The notes beneath the pieces are model-generated. The model worked only from the letters and a program-made list of their open reading frames with translations. It was not told where the DNA came from and ran no database searches. The translations under genes were made by a program, and so were the position numbers. From assembly GCA_903910745.1 (NCBI GenBank), contig CAIWAO010000076.1:1-44401 (forward strand): a stretch of DNA of 44,401 nucleotides. Direction: 5' to 3'. Within the stretch, counting starts at the first letter, position 1. Every line of letters starts with the position of its first letter. This DNA comes from an uncultured Burkholderiales bacterium. Lineage in GTDB: Bacteria; Pseudomonadota; Gammaproteobacteria; Burkholderiales; Burkholderiaceae_C. Positions 29,708 to 38,546 of the stretch are shown here, in pieces.

Positions 29708-31288
29708 ATGAGCGAACTTTTAGCTAATTTTGTCTGCAATCAGTGGCAATCCGGAAATGGTCAAGCAAGTGCACTGTTTGATCCTGTATTGGGAACTGAG
29801 TTGGTCAGGGTGGATGCCACTGGCCTAGATTTAGCTGCATCCTTTGCTTATGCAAGAAACCAAGGCGGCGAAGCCCTGAGAGTACTCAACTACAAAGAGC
29901 GAGCAGCCCTTCTTGGTGTAGCGGTGAAGGTGCTGCAAGCTAATCGAGATAAATATTACGAAATATCCGCCGCCAATAGCGGAACCGTCAAAAACGATAC
30001 TGCTGTGGATGTAGACGGGGCTATCTATACCCTCAGCACTTATGCAAAGCTAGGGGACGGACTAGGGGAGAGGCAATTCTTGGTTGACGGTGAGATGTCT
30101 CGACTTGCAAAAGATCCACTCTTCCAATCCCAACACATTCTTACTCCCAATAGGGGCTTGGCTTTATTGATCAACGCCTTTAATTTTCCTGCTTGGGGAT
30201 TATGGGAAAAAGCAGCCCCAGCGCTTTTGTCAGGAGTTCCCATCATTGTGAAACCAGCCACTGCAACGGCTTGGCTAACCCATCAAATGATCAAAGACAT
30301 CGTGGACGCTGGAATATTCCCAGCAGGTGCTGTCTCGATCATTTGCGGAAGCTCTGCAGGTCTCATGGACCAACTCGAACCTTTTGATGTGGTCTCATTC
30401 ACCGGTTCGGCTGAAACAGCGCAGAAGATTCGCGCGCATCCCAGTGTCACTAAAAAATCTGTACGTGTGAACATTGAAGCCGACAGCGTCAATTCAGCCC
30501 TTTTGTTGCCCAGCGAAAGCGCGTCCAGCGAAGCCCTCGAATTACTGTGCAAAGAAGTCGTTAGAGAGATGACGGTCAAGTCAGGTCAAAAATGTACTGC
30601 TATTCGCAGGATATTCATCCCCCAGAGCTTATATGCTGTTGCAGCGCAAGCTATTTCAGCCCGTTTGAAAAAAATCACCATCGGCAATCCTCGCAACGAA
30701 ACAGTCAGCATGGGGGCTTTGGTTAACCGTGAACAGTTCAACACCGTAAAGAGTGGGGTCATGTATTTGAAAGAACAAACCGAGGTGCTTTATGAGACCG
30801 GTACAGACGAACTGATCGATGCTGATCCAGGTATAGCATGCTGCGTAGGACCCACTTTACTTGGCACACGCAGTGCAAATCAAAGTGATGCTTCAACTCG
30901 TGTTCATGAGATGGAAGTTTTTGGTCCAGTTGCTACTTTGATACCTTACCGAAATAACGATTTAAATCATGCCTTGAAGCTCATTCGTTTAGGACAAGGC
31001 TCCCTTGTGGTCTCAATATTCGGAACAGATCACAACGAGTTGGCACAAGTGGTGCCCGAGCTCACTGACAGTCACGGACGCGTGCATGTGGTGTCCCCTG
31101 ACATCGCGGCGCTCAATACAGGTCACGGCAACGTGATGCCTCAATCCCTTCACGGTGGGCCAGGACGGGCGGGCGGGGGTGAGGAGTTAGGTGGTCTTCG
31201 CGCACTGAACTTTTATCATCGCCGTGCGGCCGTTCAAGCAAGCACTTCCGTGCTTAGCCAACTTACCAAACTTGGCCAGCTTAGCTAA
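29708..31288 (+). CDS. boxD: 3,4-dehydroadipyl-CoA semialdehyde dehydrogenase BoxD
   Basis: NADP-dependent aldehyde dehydrogenase that oxidises the BoxC product to 3,4-dehydroadipyl-CoA, which then enters beta-oxidation-like steps. 526 aa. It resembles the dehydrogenase half of PaaZ but lacks the hydratase domain. Visible: NAFNFPAWGLWEKAAPALLS; VSFTGSAETA; VNIEADSVN with the general-base glutamate (E257); KSGQKCTAIRR with the catalytic C296; EMEVFGPVATLI. ATG at 29708 starts the divergent + strand catabolic operon. Confidence 0.95.
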   Translation: MSELLANFVCNQWQSGNGQASALFDPVLGTELVRVDATGLDLAASFAYARNQGGEALRVLNYKERAALLGVAVKVLQANRDKYYEISAANSGTVKNDTAVDVDGAIYTLSTYAKLGDGLGERQFLVDGEMSRLAKDPLFQSQHILTPNRGLALLINAFNFPAWGLWEKAAPALLSGVPIIVKPATATAWLTHQMIKDIVDAGIFPAGAVSIICGSSAGLMDQLEPFDVVSFTGSAETAQKIRAHPSVTKKSVRVNIEADSVNSALLLPSESASSEALELLCKEVVREMTVKSGQKCTAIRRIFIPQSLYAVAAQAISARLKKITIGNPRNETVSMGALVNREQFNTVKSGVMYLKEQTEVLYETGTDELIDADPGIACCVGPTLLGTRSANQSDASTRVHEMEVFGPVATLIPYRNNDLNHALKLIRLGQGSLVVSIFGTDHNELAQVVPELTDSHGRVHVVSPDIAALNTGHGNVMPQSLHGGPGRAGGGEELGGLRALNFYHRRAAVQASTSVLSQLTKLGQLS

Positions 31289-31368
31289 CTTACTTAAATT
31301 AACTAAAAATATTAACCTCCCCTAGTCTAGAACTCACATCCCATCATCCTTCGACTATTTCAGAAAAG

Positions 31369-32988
31369 ATGCTCATGAATTCAGAATTACTCAACAACAT
31401 CCCCTCAACAACTTCAAGTGTGAGCCCTCCTCCTGAGAAATTTAATATTGCAGGTTTTTTACTTGAATGCAATGAACACCGCTCAAACCGACCTGCTTTT
31501 ATAGATGACACAGGGACTCTGAGCTACGCCGCCTTAAGCGAAAGGGCTCGTCGTCTTGGTGCAGGTCTGAGGAGTTTAGGTCTAAGGCGAGAGGAGCGAG
31601 TGTTACTATTAATGCAGGACTGCAACGATTGGCCCGTGAGTTTTTTAGGATCCATTTACGCAGGTTTGGTCCCCGTAGCTGTCAACACCCTATTAACGGC
31701 CGATGACTACGCATACATGCTTGAGCATTCAAGAGCGCAGGCCGTATTGGTCTCAGGAGCTTTATTGCCCGCCTTAACGGCTGCCATGACAAGATCAGAC
31801 CACGAGGTGGTCAAAGTTATTGTCTCTAACCCAGTTGCTCCACTTCACCCCTCTGAGGTGGAGTTTGAATCCTTCATTCAGGGCCAAGTAGCCTTACAAA
31901 AGCCTGCGCAGACCAAGGCCGATGACCCTGGTTTTTGGCTTTACTCTTCTGGCTCTACAGGACGCCCCAAGGGGACTGTTCACTCTCATGCCAATCCCTA
32001 CTGGACTGCGCAGTTGTACGGCAAGGGCGTTCTGGACCTTAAAGAGAGTGATGTGTGCTTCTCGGCTGCTAAATTATTTTTTGCCTATGGATTGGGCAAC
32101 GGCCTCACATTCCCAATGAGTGTGGGTGCTTGCACGGTTTTAATGTCTGAGCGGCCCACACCAGATGCAACTTTTAAAAGAATGACTGGGGGCGTTGGAA
32201 ACACCAAACCTACTGTATTTTTTGGAGCACCAACAGGTTTTGCAGGTATGTTGTCGCACCCTAATTTACCAGAGAAGAAAGAGGTGGCTTTGCGCCTTGT
32301 TTCGTCCGCTGGAGAAGCACTCCCCGCTGAGATAGGAGAACGGTTCACCCAGCATTTTGGGGTCAATATAGTTGACGGTATTGGATCAACGGAGATGCTT
32401 CATATTTTCTTATCCAACCGACCCAACGATGTTCGTTACGGTACCACTGGTTGGCCAGTGCCAGGGTACGAGATTGAACTTCGTGGAGATGATGGTTTAC
32501 CAGTACCCAATTCAGAGCCGGGGGATTTGTATATAAAGGGCCCCTCAGCAGCGCTTATGTACTGGGGAAACCGTGAGAAAAGCAGGGAAACATTTCAAGG
32601 GGGCTGGACCAAAAGTGGAGATAAGTATGTCAGAAACGAAGACGGTACCTACACCTACGGTGGCCGAACGGATGACATGCTCAAAGTCAGTGGAATTTAT
32701 GTGAGTCCCTTTGAAGTCGAGGCCACTCTTATTCAACACTCAAGCGTTCTAGAAGCTGCTGTCATCGGTATCAACGACAACAACGGACTAACCAAAACCA
32801 AGGCATTCGTTGTTCTTAAATCAGGATCAAGTGCGACCGAGGACGAATTAAAGGCCTTTGTCAAGGATAAACTTGCGCCCTATAAATATCCTAGACTCAT
32901 TGAGTTCGTTGCTGAGCTACCCAAAACCGCCACGGGTAAGATCCAGCGATTTAAGTTGCGCGCTCAGGAAAATAACAATACAAAATAA
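31369..32988 (+). CDS. bclA: Benzoate--CoA ligase
   Basis: Acyl-adenylate-forming ligase that activates benzoate to benzoyl-CoA, the entry step of the pathway. 539 aa. Motifs: P-loop LYSSGSTGRPKGTVHSH (around 191-207); FFAYGLGNGLTFPMSVGA, typical of benzoate-CoA ligases; DGIGSTEMLHIFLSNR; GRTDDMLKVSGIYVSPFEVE; the C-terminal lysine motif PKTATGKIQRFKLR. ATG at 31369 was used; a second ATG two codons on is equally possible. It follows boxD by 80 bp. Confidence 0.93.
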   Translation: MLMNSELLNNIPSTTSSVSPPPEKFNIAGFLLECNEHRSNRPAFIDDTGTLSYAALSERARRLGAGLRSLGLRREERVLLLMQDCNDWPVSFLGSIYAGLVPVAVNTLLTADDYAYMLEHSRAQAVLVSGALLPALTAAMTRSDHEVVKVIVSNPVAPLHPSEVEFESFIQGQVALQKPAQTKADDPGFWLYSSGSTGRPKGTVHSHANPYWTAQLYGKGVLDLKESDVCFSAAKLFFAYGLGNGLTFPMSVGACTVLMSERPTPDATFKRMTGGVGNTKPTVFFGAPTGFAGMLSHPNLPEKKEVALRLVSSAGEALPAEIGERFTQHFGVNIVDGIGSTEMLHIFLSNRPNDVRYGTTGWPVPGYEIELRGDDGLPVPNSEPGDLYIKGPSAALMYWGNREKSRETFQGGWTKSGDKYVRNEDGTYTYGGRTDDMLKVSGIYVSPFEVEATLIQHSSVLEAAVIGINDNNGLTKTKAFVVLKSGSSATEDELKAFVKDKLAPYKYPRLIEFVAELPKTATGKIQRFKLRAQENNNTK

Positions 32989-33010
32989 TTTATTGAGCAG
33001 TACATACAAA

Positions 33011-33805
33011 ATGATGAAATCCTCCTCGTTTGTTCAAATCAACTTTAAGGAACAACCTGTCTCAATTGAATATCGTTGGTTGAACAGTGAAGCAAAAGAG
33101 GAGAGTAATTGTCCGGTCATGATTTTTTTGCATGAAGGCCTTGGCTCAGTTGCAATGTGGAGAGATTTTCCTGAGACCTTGTGTAAATCTCTTAAAGTCA
33201 AAGGCTTGGTCTATTCTCGCCGCGGTTATGGTGAATCAAGTGCGCGCAACCCAGGTGAGGTGCTCGAGCCAGACTTTATGCACCTAGAGGCTTTTTATTT
33301 GTTACCTGAACTCCTTAGGGCGATGAATATTAATTCGTCCCCTTGGCTTTTCGGACACAGTGACGGCGGCTCAATTGCACTTTTATATGCATCCCGCTTC
33401 AACGTTGCAGGACTCATTGTCTTGGCACCTCATACATTCGTGGAAGAGTTGACTCTCTCTAGCATCGAAAAAGCAGGGCAAGCCTATGTAAACACCAATT
33501 TACGTACTCGTTTAAGTAGGTATCATGCTGATGTGGATTCGACTTTTTGGGGTTGGAATCAAATTTGGCTAAATCCTGAGTTTCGTCATTGGTCCATAGA
33601 AGAGGATATTCGCACAGTTACATGCCCAGTTCTCGCTGTTCAAGGTTTGGAAGACGAATACGGATCGATGAGGCAAATAAAGAATATTGCTAAAAACACG
33701 CCAAAAACACAGTTGCTTGAACTCAGGGGTTGTGGTCATTCACCTCACCGTGACCAGCCAGATGCCTTGGTAAAAGCTTGTCTAGAGTTTTTCGTGAGTC
33801 ATTAA
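33011..33805 (+). CDS. Alpha/beta hydrolase of the box operon
   Basis: 264 aa from ATG 33011. The frame is open further upstream to 32858, but that would overlap the CoA-ligase gene and add non-family residues. Catalytic triad inferred: nucleophile S117 in FGHSDGGS, D215 in QGLEDEYGS, H243 in GCGHSPHRDQP. HEGLGS at 41-46 forms the oxyanion loop, and SRRGYGESSA follows. Such hydrolases occur in other box clusters, but the substrate is not settled. A thioesterase or ester/lactone hydrolase that drains or repairs CoA intermediates is a reasonable guess (inference). Confidence 0.8.
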   Translation: MMKSSSFVQINFKEQPVSIEYRWLNSEAKEESNCPVMIFLHEGLGSVAMWRDFPETLCKSLKVKGLVYSRRGYGESSARNPGEVLEPDFMHLEAFYLLPELLRAMNINSSPWLFGHSDGGSIALLYASRFNVAGLIVLAPHTFVEELTLSSIEKAGQAYVNTNLRTRLSRYHADVDSTFWGWNQIWLNPEFRHWSIEEDIRTVTCPVLAVQGLEDEYGSMRQIKNIAKNTPKTQLLELRGCGHSPHRDQPDALVKACLEFFVSH

Positions 33806-33835
33806 GGTTATTAACATTTCATTGTTAGGAAAAAT

Positions 33836-35005
33836 ATGCGCTATAAAAATATATTCAATCTAGGAATTGCAATTTCATTACTTACCTGCTCGCCTTTCAT
33901 TGGAGCTCAAAGCCAGGGTAAATTAAAAATTGGTTTTATGCTCCCAGCAACCGGTACCTATGCTGCGCTAGGCACAGCTATTGACAACGGTTTTCGTTTG
34001 TATGTGAATGAGCAGGGTGGCAAAATCGGGGGGCGTGAGATTGAATACGTCCGTGTAGACGATGAGAGCGATCCCTCAAAGGCCGCAGACAACGTCAACA
34101 AACTGATCAAGCGCGATAACGTTGATGTGATCGTTGGCTCTGTGCACAGCGGGGTTGCAATGGCGATGGCCAAGGCAGCCAAAGAGTCAGGTACTTTACT
34201 CATCGTACCCAACGCAGGTGCAGTTGCAGTGACTGGGCCCATGTGTGCACCCAATATCTTCAGATCCAGTTTCTCCAACTGGCAACCAGGCTTTGCTATG
34301 GGAGAGGTCGCGGCTAAAAAAGGGCATAAAAAAATTGTGACCATCACTTGGAAATATGCAGCGGGTGAGGAGACCATGAAGGGCTTTAAAGATGGGTTTG
34401 AGAAAAGTGGTGGATCTGTCATCAAAGACCTTACACTTCCCTTTCCCAACGTTGAATTCCAAGCCCTTTTAACAGAGATCGCATCTCTAAAGCCAGATGC
34501 AGTATTTACTTTTTTTGCAGGAGCTGGAGCAGCTAAATTTGTTAAAGACTACGCCGCAGCAGGCCTAAAGAAGAGCATCCCTTTGTACGGTTCGGGTTTT
34601 CTAACAGACGGAGTCTTAGACGCTGAGGGCGTCGATGCAGAGGGAATTCTCACAACTCTTCATTACGCTGATAACTTGAACAACAAGCGTGATCAAAGCT
34701 TTCGACTGGCCTATGCCAAAACTTTTAAATTACAGCCTGACGTTTATGCAGTCCAAGGCTATGACGCAGCTCAAATGCTTGCCATCGGGTTAAGTGCGAC
34801 ACAAGGGGATGCTAAAAACATCACCACCTTTGCCCAAGCACTCATGAAATCAAAAATTGATAGCCCTAGAGGAACATTTACTTTGTCCAGTAGCCACAAC
34901 CCTGTACAAGATATTTATCTTCGCAAAGTAATTGGCAAAGAAAACGTAAATGAAGGAGTCGCATCCAAAGCTTTAGCTGATCCTGGGCTAGGTTGCAAGA
35001 TGTAA
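33836..35005 (+). CDS. ABC transporter substrate-binding protein (aromatic acid / LivK type)
   Basis: Periplasmic binding protein that would deliver ligand to the permease encoded next. 389 aa with an N-terminal signal peptide (hydrophobic NLGIAISLLTCSPFIGA, cleavage likely after GAQ or just before). The mature part starts KLKIGFMLPATGTYAALG, typical of the type I branched-chain amino acid fold. ATG at 33836 has AGGA 7 nt upstream. Location inside the box operon suggests benzoate or a related aromatic acid rather than leucine (inference). A structured 106-bp gap separates it from the permease gene. Confidence 0.88.
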   Translation: MRYKNIFNLGIAISLLTCSPFIGAQSQGKLKIGFMLPATGTYAALGTAIDNGFRLYVNEQGGKIGGREIEYVRVDDESDPSKAADNVNKLIKRDNVDVIVGSVHSGVAMAMAKAAKESGTLLIVPNAGAVAVTGPMCAPNIFRSSFSNWQPGFAMGEVAAKKGHKKIVTITWKYAAGEETMKGFKDGFEKSGGSVIKDLTLPFPNVEFQALLTEIASLKPDAVFTFFAGAGAAKFVKDYAAAGLKKSIPLYGSGFLTDGVLDAEGVDAEGILTTLHYADNLNNKRDQSFRLAYAKTFKLQPDVYAVQGYDAAQMLAIGLSATQGDAKNITTFAQALMKSKIDSPRGTFTLSSSHNPVQDIYLRKVIGKENVNEGVASKALADPGLGCKM

Positions 35006-35023
35006 GAATTGGAATGTTGAATA

Positions 35024-35109
35024 AGTAGCTTGGGGACTGCGAAAATCAAAAGATCGGGCTACTCATTACATATCAACTAACTTACTTTAAAAGACTCAAG
35101 AAGTAGCCC
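35024..35109 (+). promoter_or_regulatory. Competing RNA hairpins between binding protein and permease genes
   Basis: GGGCTACT (35056-35063) can pair with AGTAGC upstream (35024-35029, 6 bp) or perfectly with AGTAGCCC downstream (35102-35109, 8 bp). The two pairings exclude each other. The downstream one would end 2 nt before the permease ATG and cover its ribosome-binding region. This could lower permease translation relative to the binding protein, or protect the upstream mRNA (inference). Confidence 0.4.
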
Positions 35110-35111
35110 TT

Positions 35112-35990
35112 ATGGATTTCGCAATTTTTTTAATCCAGTGCCTTAATGCATTGCAATACGGGCTGCTTCTCTTTTTAATCGCATCTGGCTTGACATTGAT
35201 ATTTGGCATCATGGGTGTAATCAATCTCGCCCACGGTAGTTTTTATATGATTGGCGCCTACTTGGCCTATGCGCTAGCCCCAGCAGTGGCTTGGAGTATT
35301 GGGGGGGGATTTTTTACGACTCTGGCCATCGGATTGGTCATATCTGTAATTCTTGGATACCTACTGGAATGGGCCTTCTTTAGTTTTTTATATGAACGTG
35401 AACATCTACAACAAGTGCTGATGACTTACGGTCTAATTCTGGTATTTGAGGAACTGAGAAGCATTGTTGTTGGAGACGATGTACATTCAGTTGAAATTCC
35501 AAAGTTTTTAGATATTGCACTTCCCTTGAACGAGGTCTTGACTTATCCACTATACCGACTTTTCATGAGCGGGGTTTGTTTGATACTTGCGGTTGGGATG
35601 TGGTTGGTCTTCAAACGCACTCGTCTTGGAATGATGATACGAGCCGGGACTAGCAACCGAGAGATGACTCAAAGTTTAGGTATTGATATTACTTTGCTTT
35701 ACCGCGTCGTCTTTGCCTGCGGAGTTGCGTTGGCTGCTTTTGCTGGAATGATTGCTGCGCCCGCAACAAGCGTCTATCCGGGGATGGGTAGCTCAGTGTT
35801 GATCATCTGTTTTGTAGTGGTTGTGATTGGTGGTATCGGCTCCATCAAGGGGGCCATGCTTGCATCCCTTTTGGTCGGCCTAGTAGACACATTTGGCAAA
35901 TTACTATTACCTCAAATATCAGGCATGTTGGTCTACGTTTTGATGGCTTTGATTTTGCTTTGGCGTCCCAATGGCTTATTTAAAGATTGA
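35112..35990 (+). CDS. ABC transporter permease, LivH type
   Basis: Inner-membrane permease of the importer. 292 aa with about eight hydrophobic segments, starting FLIQCLNALQYGLLLFLIAS. The LivH landmark GIMGVINLAHGSFYMIGAYLAY and the C-terminal VVVIGGIGSIKGAMLASLLVGL loop that contacts the ATPase are present. It should pair with the LivM-type permease 28 bp downstream. Confidence 0.92.
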   Translation: MDFAIFLIQCLNALQYGLLLFLIASGLTLIFGIMGVINLAHGSFYMIGAYLAYALAPAVAWSIGGGFFTTLAIGLVISVILGYLLEWAFFSFLYEREHLQQVLMTYGLILVFEELRSIVVGDDVHSVEIPKFLDIALPLNEVLTYPLYRLFMSGVCLILAVGMWLVFKRTRLGMMIRAGTSNREMTQSLGIDITLLYRVVFACGVALAAFAGMIAAPATSVYPGMGSSVLIICFVVVVIGGIGSIKGAMLASLLVGLVDTFGKLLLPQISGMLVYVLMALILLWRPNGLFKD

Positions 35991-36018
35991 AAAATAAGCA
36001 CTAAACAAAAACAGCCAC

Positions 36019-37035
36019 ATGCATATTCAAAATCGCTACTCATTTATTTCTTTAGTTATCCTGTTTGGTGCACTCGCACTGTGGCCTTTTGCTGCAAGTT
36101 CATACGGCATTGATTTAGTGGCCAAGATGATGATCTACGCTTTGCTGGCGCTTAGTTTAGAGTTGTTGGTTGGTAGCACGGGACTTGTATGTTTTGGTCA
36201 AGCCGCTTTTTTTGGAGTCGGAGCCTACGCGGCAGTGCTTCTCGCACCTGCAGACGGTAGCTCTGCAACTTTGTTACTTGGACTTATGGAGTCCATACTG
36301 TTGGCCGGACTTTGCGCCCTCCTCATTGGTAGTCTCTCACTAAAAACGAGTGGCGTTTATTTCATCATGGTTACTTTAGCGTTCGCTCAAATGACCTACT
36401 TCATCATTCACGATACTCCTGTTGGGGGCGGCTCAGATGGAATATTTTTATATGTAAAGCCAACTCTTGGCGGATTGGATTTAGACAAACCCATGCATCT
36501 TTACGGATTTATTTGGTTAAGTTTGTTAATGGGTTATGCTTTTTTATCTCAACTCGTCAAATCGCCCTTTGGACGTGCGTTATCCGGAATTCGAGTCAAC
36601 GAGCAACGTATGAAGGCAAGTGGCTTCTCCACCTATCCTTATAAGCTTGGCGCTTTTACGGTCTCGGGCATGATCGCTGGTTGGGCGGGTTATTTATTTG
36701 CGATCAAAGACGGCTTTGTTAATCCAGAATTATTGAGTTGGCACCTTAGTGGCGCAGTTTTAGTCATGATCATTTTGGGGGGTCTAGGGCGCTTAGGAGG
36801 CGCACTTATAGGAGCGTTTGCATTTGCAGTACTTCAAGAAATATTTCAATCTGAGGCTTTGTTTGGTAGCTTTGCCAAGCACTGGCAACTCAGTCTAGGG
36901 CTTGCCATTATTAGCTGCGTGGCCTTTATGCCAAACGGCTTAATCGCCCTACCCTCTCAGTTTGTCAGAAGACTCACTGGGAGCATTGGTCCCGAGGGAC
37001 TAACCCATACCCCATCCAACAAATCGCAATCATGA
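36019..37035 (+). CDS. ABC transporter permease, LivM type
   Basis: Second permease subunit, 338 aa, polytopic. Landmarks: LLVGSTGLVCFGQAAFFGVGAYAA; LKTSGVYFIMVTLAFAQM; SPFGRALSGIRVNEQRMKASGF, the EAA-like cytoplasmic loop; ILGGLGRLGGALIGAFAF. Its stop overlaps the next ATPase gene by 4 bp (ATGA), so the two are translationally coupled. Confidence 0.92.
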   Translation: MHIQNRYSFISLVILFGALALWPFAASSYGIDLVAKMMIYALLALSLELLVGSTGLVCFGQAAFFGVGAYAAVLLAPADGSSATLLLGLMESILLAGLCALLIGSLSLKTSGVYFIMVTLAFAQMTYFIIHDTPVGGGSDGIFLYVKPTLGGLDLDKPMHLYGFIWLSLLMGYAFLSQLVKSPFGRALSGIRVNEQRMKASGFSTYPYKLGAFTVSGMIAGWAGYLFAIKDGFVNPELLSWHLSGAVLVMIILGGLGRLGGALIGAFAFAVLQEIFQSEALFGSFAKHWQLSLGLAIISCVAFMPNGLIALPSQFVRRLTGSIGPEGLTHTPSNKSQS

Positions 37036-37784
37036 AAAACAATGCACTCATGAGCTGCAAAAATCTAACCCGTCAATGGGGAGGACTTACAGCGGTTAAG
37101 GATGTCTCCCTAGAGTTGGAGCGTGGTTCAATTCACGCTGTTATTGGAACCAATGGTGCTGGTAAATCAACACTTATCAATTTGTTATCCGGAGAAGTTG
37201 AACCCTCATCAGGAGAGGTCGAGCTCTTGGGCAGTGACGTCACAAATTGGCCCCAGTATAAGAGAGCCAGAATTGGATTGGGAAGGAGTTATCAAAGAAA
37301 CACGATCTATCCTACTTTTACAGTTTTAGAAAACTGTAGGCTCTGTGCGCAGGCTAAATCCCGAAGAGCTTGGTCATTTTGGATTCAAGCGCAAAAGGAC
37401 CAACAAACACTAGACGTTGCAAAAGAGGTGGCAAGGCTCGTAGGTTTAGATGAATTTTTAGATCGCCCTGCTGGATTTTTAAGTCACGGGCAAAAGCGTC
37501 AGCTTGAAATAGCGATGTGTTTGGCTACAAGTCCTCAAGTTTTGCTTCTTGACGAACCCTTGGCTGGTATGGGAGCAGAGGAGACAGAGCGAATGCTGGG
37601 TCTGCTTCTCAAGCTCAAACGTGATCATGCAATTTTATTAGTTGAGCATGATATGGATGCAGTGTTTCGAATTTCTGACCAAATTACAGTCATGGTCAAC
37701 GGCACTGTGATCGCCTCAGGAGTTCCAGATTTTGTACGCAACCACCCCGGGGTGCGAAGTGCTTACTTGGGCGAACACGGATGA
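37032..37784 (+). CDS. ABC transporter ATP-binding protein, LivG type
   Basis: ATPase subunit, 250 aa. Walker A GTNGAGKST; signature motif in the variant form LSHGQKRQLEIAM (instead of LSGGQ), which is common in LivG proteins; Walker B VLLLDEPLAGM; H-loop LLVEHDMDAVF. The LivG-type C-terminus is shortened, ending VRSAYLGEHG. It overlaps both neighbours by 4 bp. Confidence 0.93.
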   Translation: MKNNALMSCKNLTRQWGGLTAVKDVSLELERGSIHAVIGTNGAGKSTLINLLSGEVEPSSGEVELLGSDVTNWPQYKRARIGLGRSYQRNTIYPTFTVLENCRLCAQAKSRRAWSFWIQAQKDQQTLDVAKEVARLVGLDEFLDRPAGFLSHGQKRQLEIAMCLATSPQVLLLDEPLAGMGAEETERMLGLLLKLKRDHAILLVEHDMDAVFRISDQITVMVNGTVIASGVPDFVRNHPGVRSAYLGEHG

Positions 37785-38512
37785 AAGCTAATAACGAAAT
37801 CATTTTGCACGCACAAGACTTACACGCTTGGTACGACAGTAGTCATATTTTGCACGGCATCAACCTTGACATCCGCAAGGGCGAAACTGTGGGACTTCTT
37901 GGTCGAAACGGGATGGGTAAAAGTACCCTTATCAGGACACTCCTAGGTCATGTGGGCAACCAAGTTGGAAAGCGTGAGGGACACATTACCTTACTTGGAC
38001 ACGACATATCAAACGCTAAACCCTATCAAGTTGCAAGACTTGGGGTGGCTTATGTACCGGAGGGGAGAGGGGTGTTCTCTAACCTGAGTGTTCGCGAGAA
38101 CCTGGTAATGGCGGCAAGAAGAGGCAAAGACGAGCGTTTTGACTGGCCCCTGGAGCGGGTGCTGCTTACATTCCCCAGACTGGCGGAGAGGTTAAATAAT
38201 CTAGGTAACCAACTCTCAGGCGGCGAGCAACAAATGTTATCCATTGGACGTGCCCTTATGACGCACCCAGAATTGATCATCTTGGACGAGGCCACAGAGG
38301 GGTTGGCACCACTCATCGTCGATGAGGTCTGGAGAGTTATAGATGAGATCAAAAAAAGCGGTCTTGCAGTGTTGATCGTTGACAGAGACTGGCACCGCGT
38401 TCTTGGACGCAGCGACAGAGCTCTTGTATTACAAAAAGGTCTCGTCGTTATGCAGGGCGAGTCCAAAGAGTTACTTAGTGACCCTCAACTGCATAACTTT
38501 TTGGGCGTATAG
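37781..38512 (+). CDS. ABC transporter ATP-binding protein, LivF type
   Basis: Second ATPase of the importer, 243 aa. Walker A GRNGMGKST; signature LSGGEQQMLSIGRAL; Walker B with a slight variation, LIILDEATEGLAP (LivF usually has DEPSEGL). The region after Walker B reads VLIVDRDWHRVL, replacing the usual VEQN of LivF. Last gene of the benzoate + strand operon, 4-bp overlap with livG, and convergent with the LysR gene 34 bp away. Confidence 0.92.
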   Translation: MKANNEIILHAQDLHAWYDSSHILHGINLDIRKGETVGLLGRNGMGKSTLIRTLLGHVGNQVGKREGHITLLGHDISNAKPYQVARLGVAYVPEGRGVFSNLSVRENLVMAARRGKDERFDWPLERVLLTFPRLAERLNNLGNQLSGGEQQMLSIGRALMTHPELIILDEATEGLAPLIVDEVWRVIDEIKKSGLAVLIVDRDWHRVLGRSDRALVLQKGLVVMQGESKELLSDPQLHNFLGV

Positions 38513-38546
38513 GCCAAACAAAAACATTTTTCACAATGTACCTGTT

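Noticed and set aside
32858-33010. Longer start of the alpha/beta hydrolase overlapping benzoate-CoA ligase
   Set aside because: The extra 51 residues lie mainly over the ligase reading frame and do not look like this hydrolase family; ATG 33011 lies just after the ligase stop.
23740-38512. Benzoate island as a recent mobile insertion
   Set aside because: No integrase, transposase, tRNA or flanking direct repeat was found, and base composition appears similar to the dcw cluster by eye.
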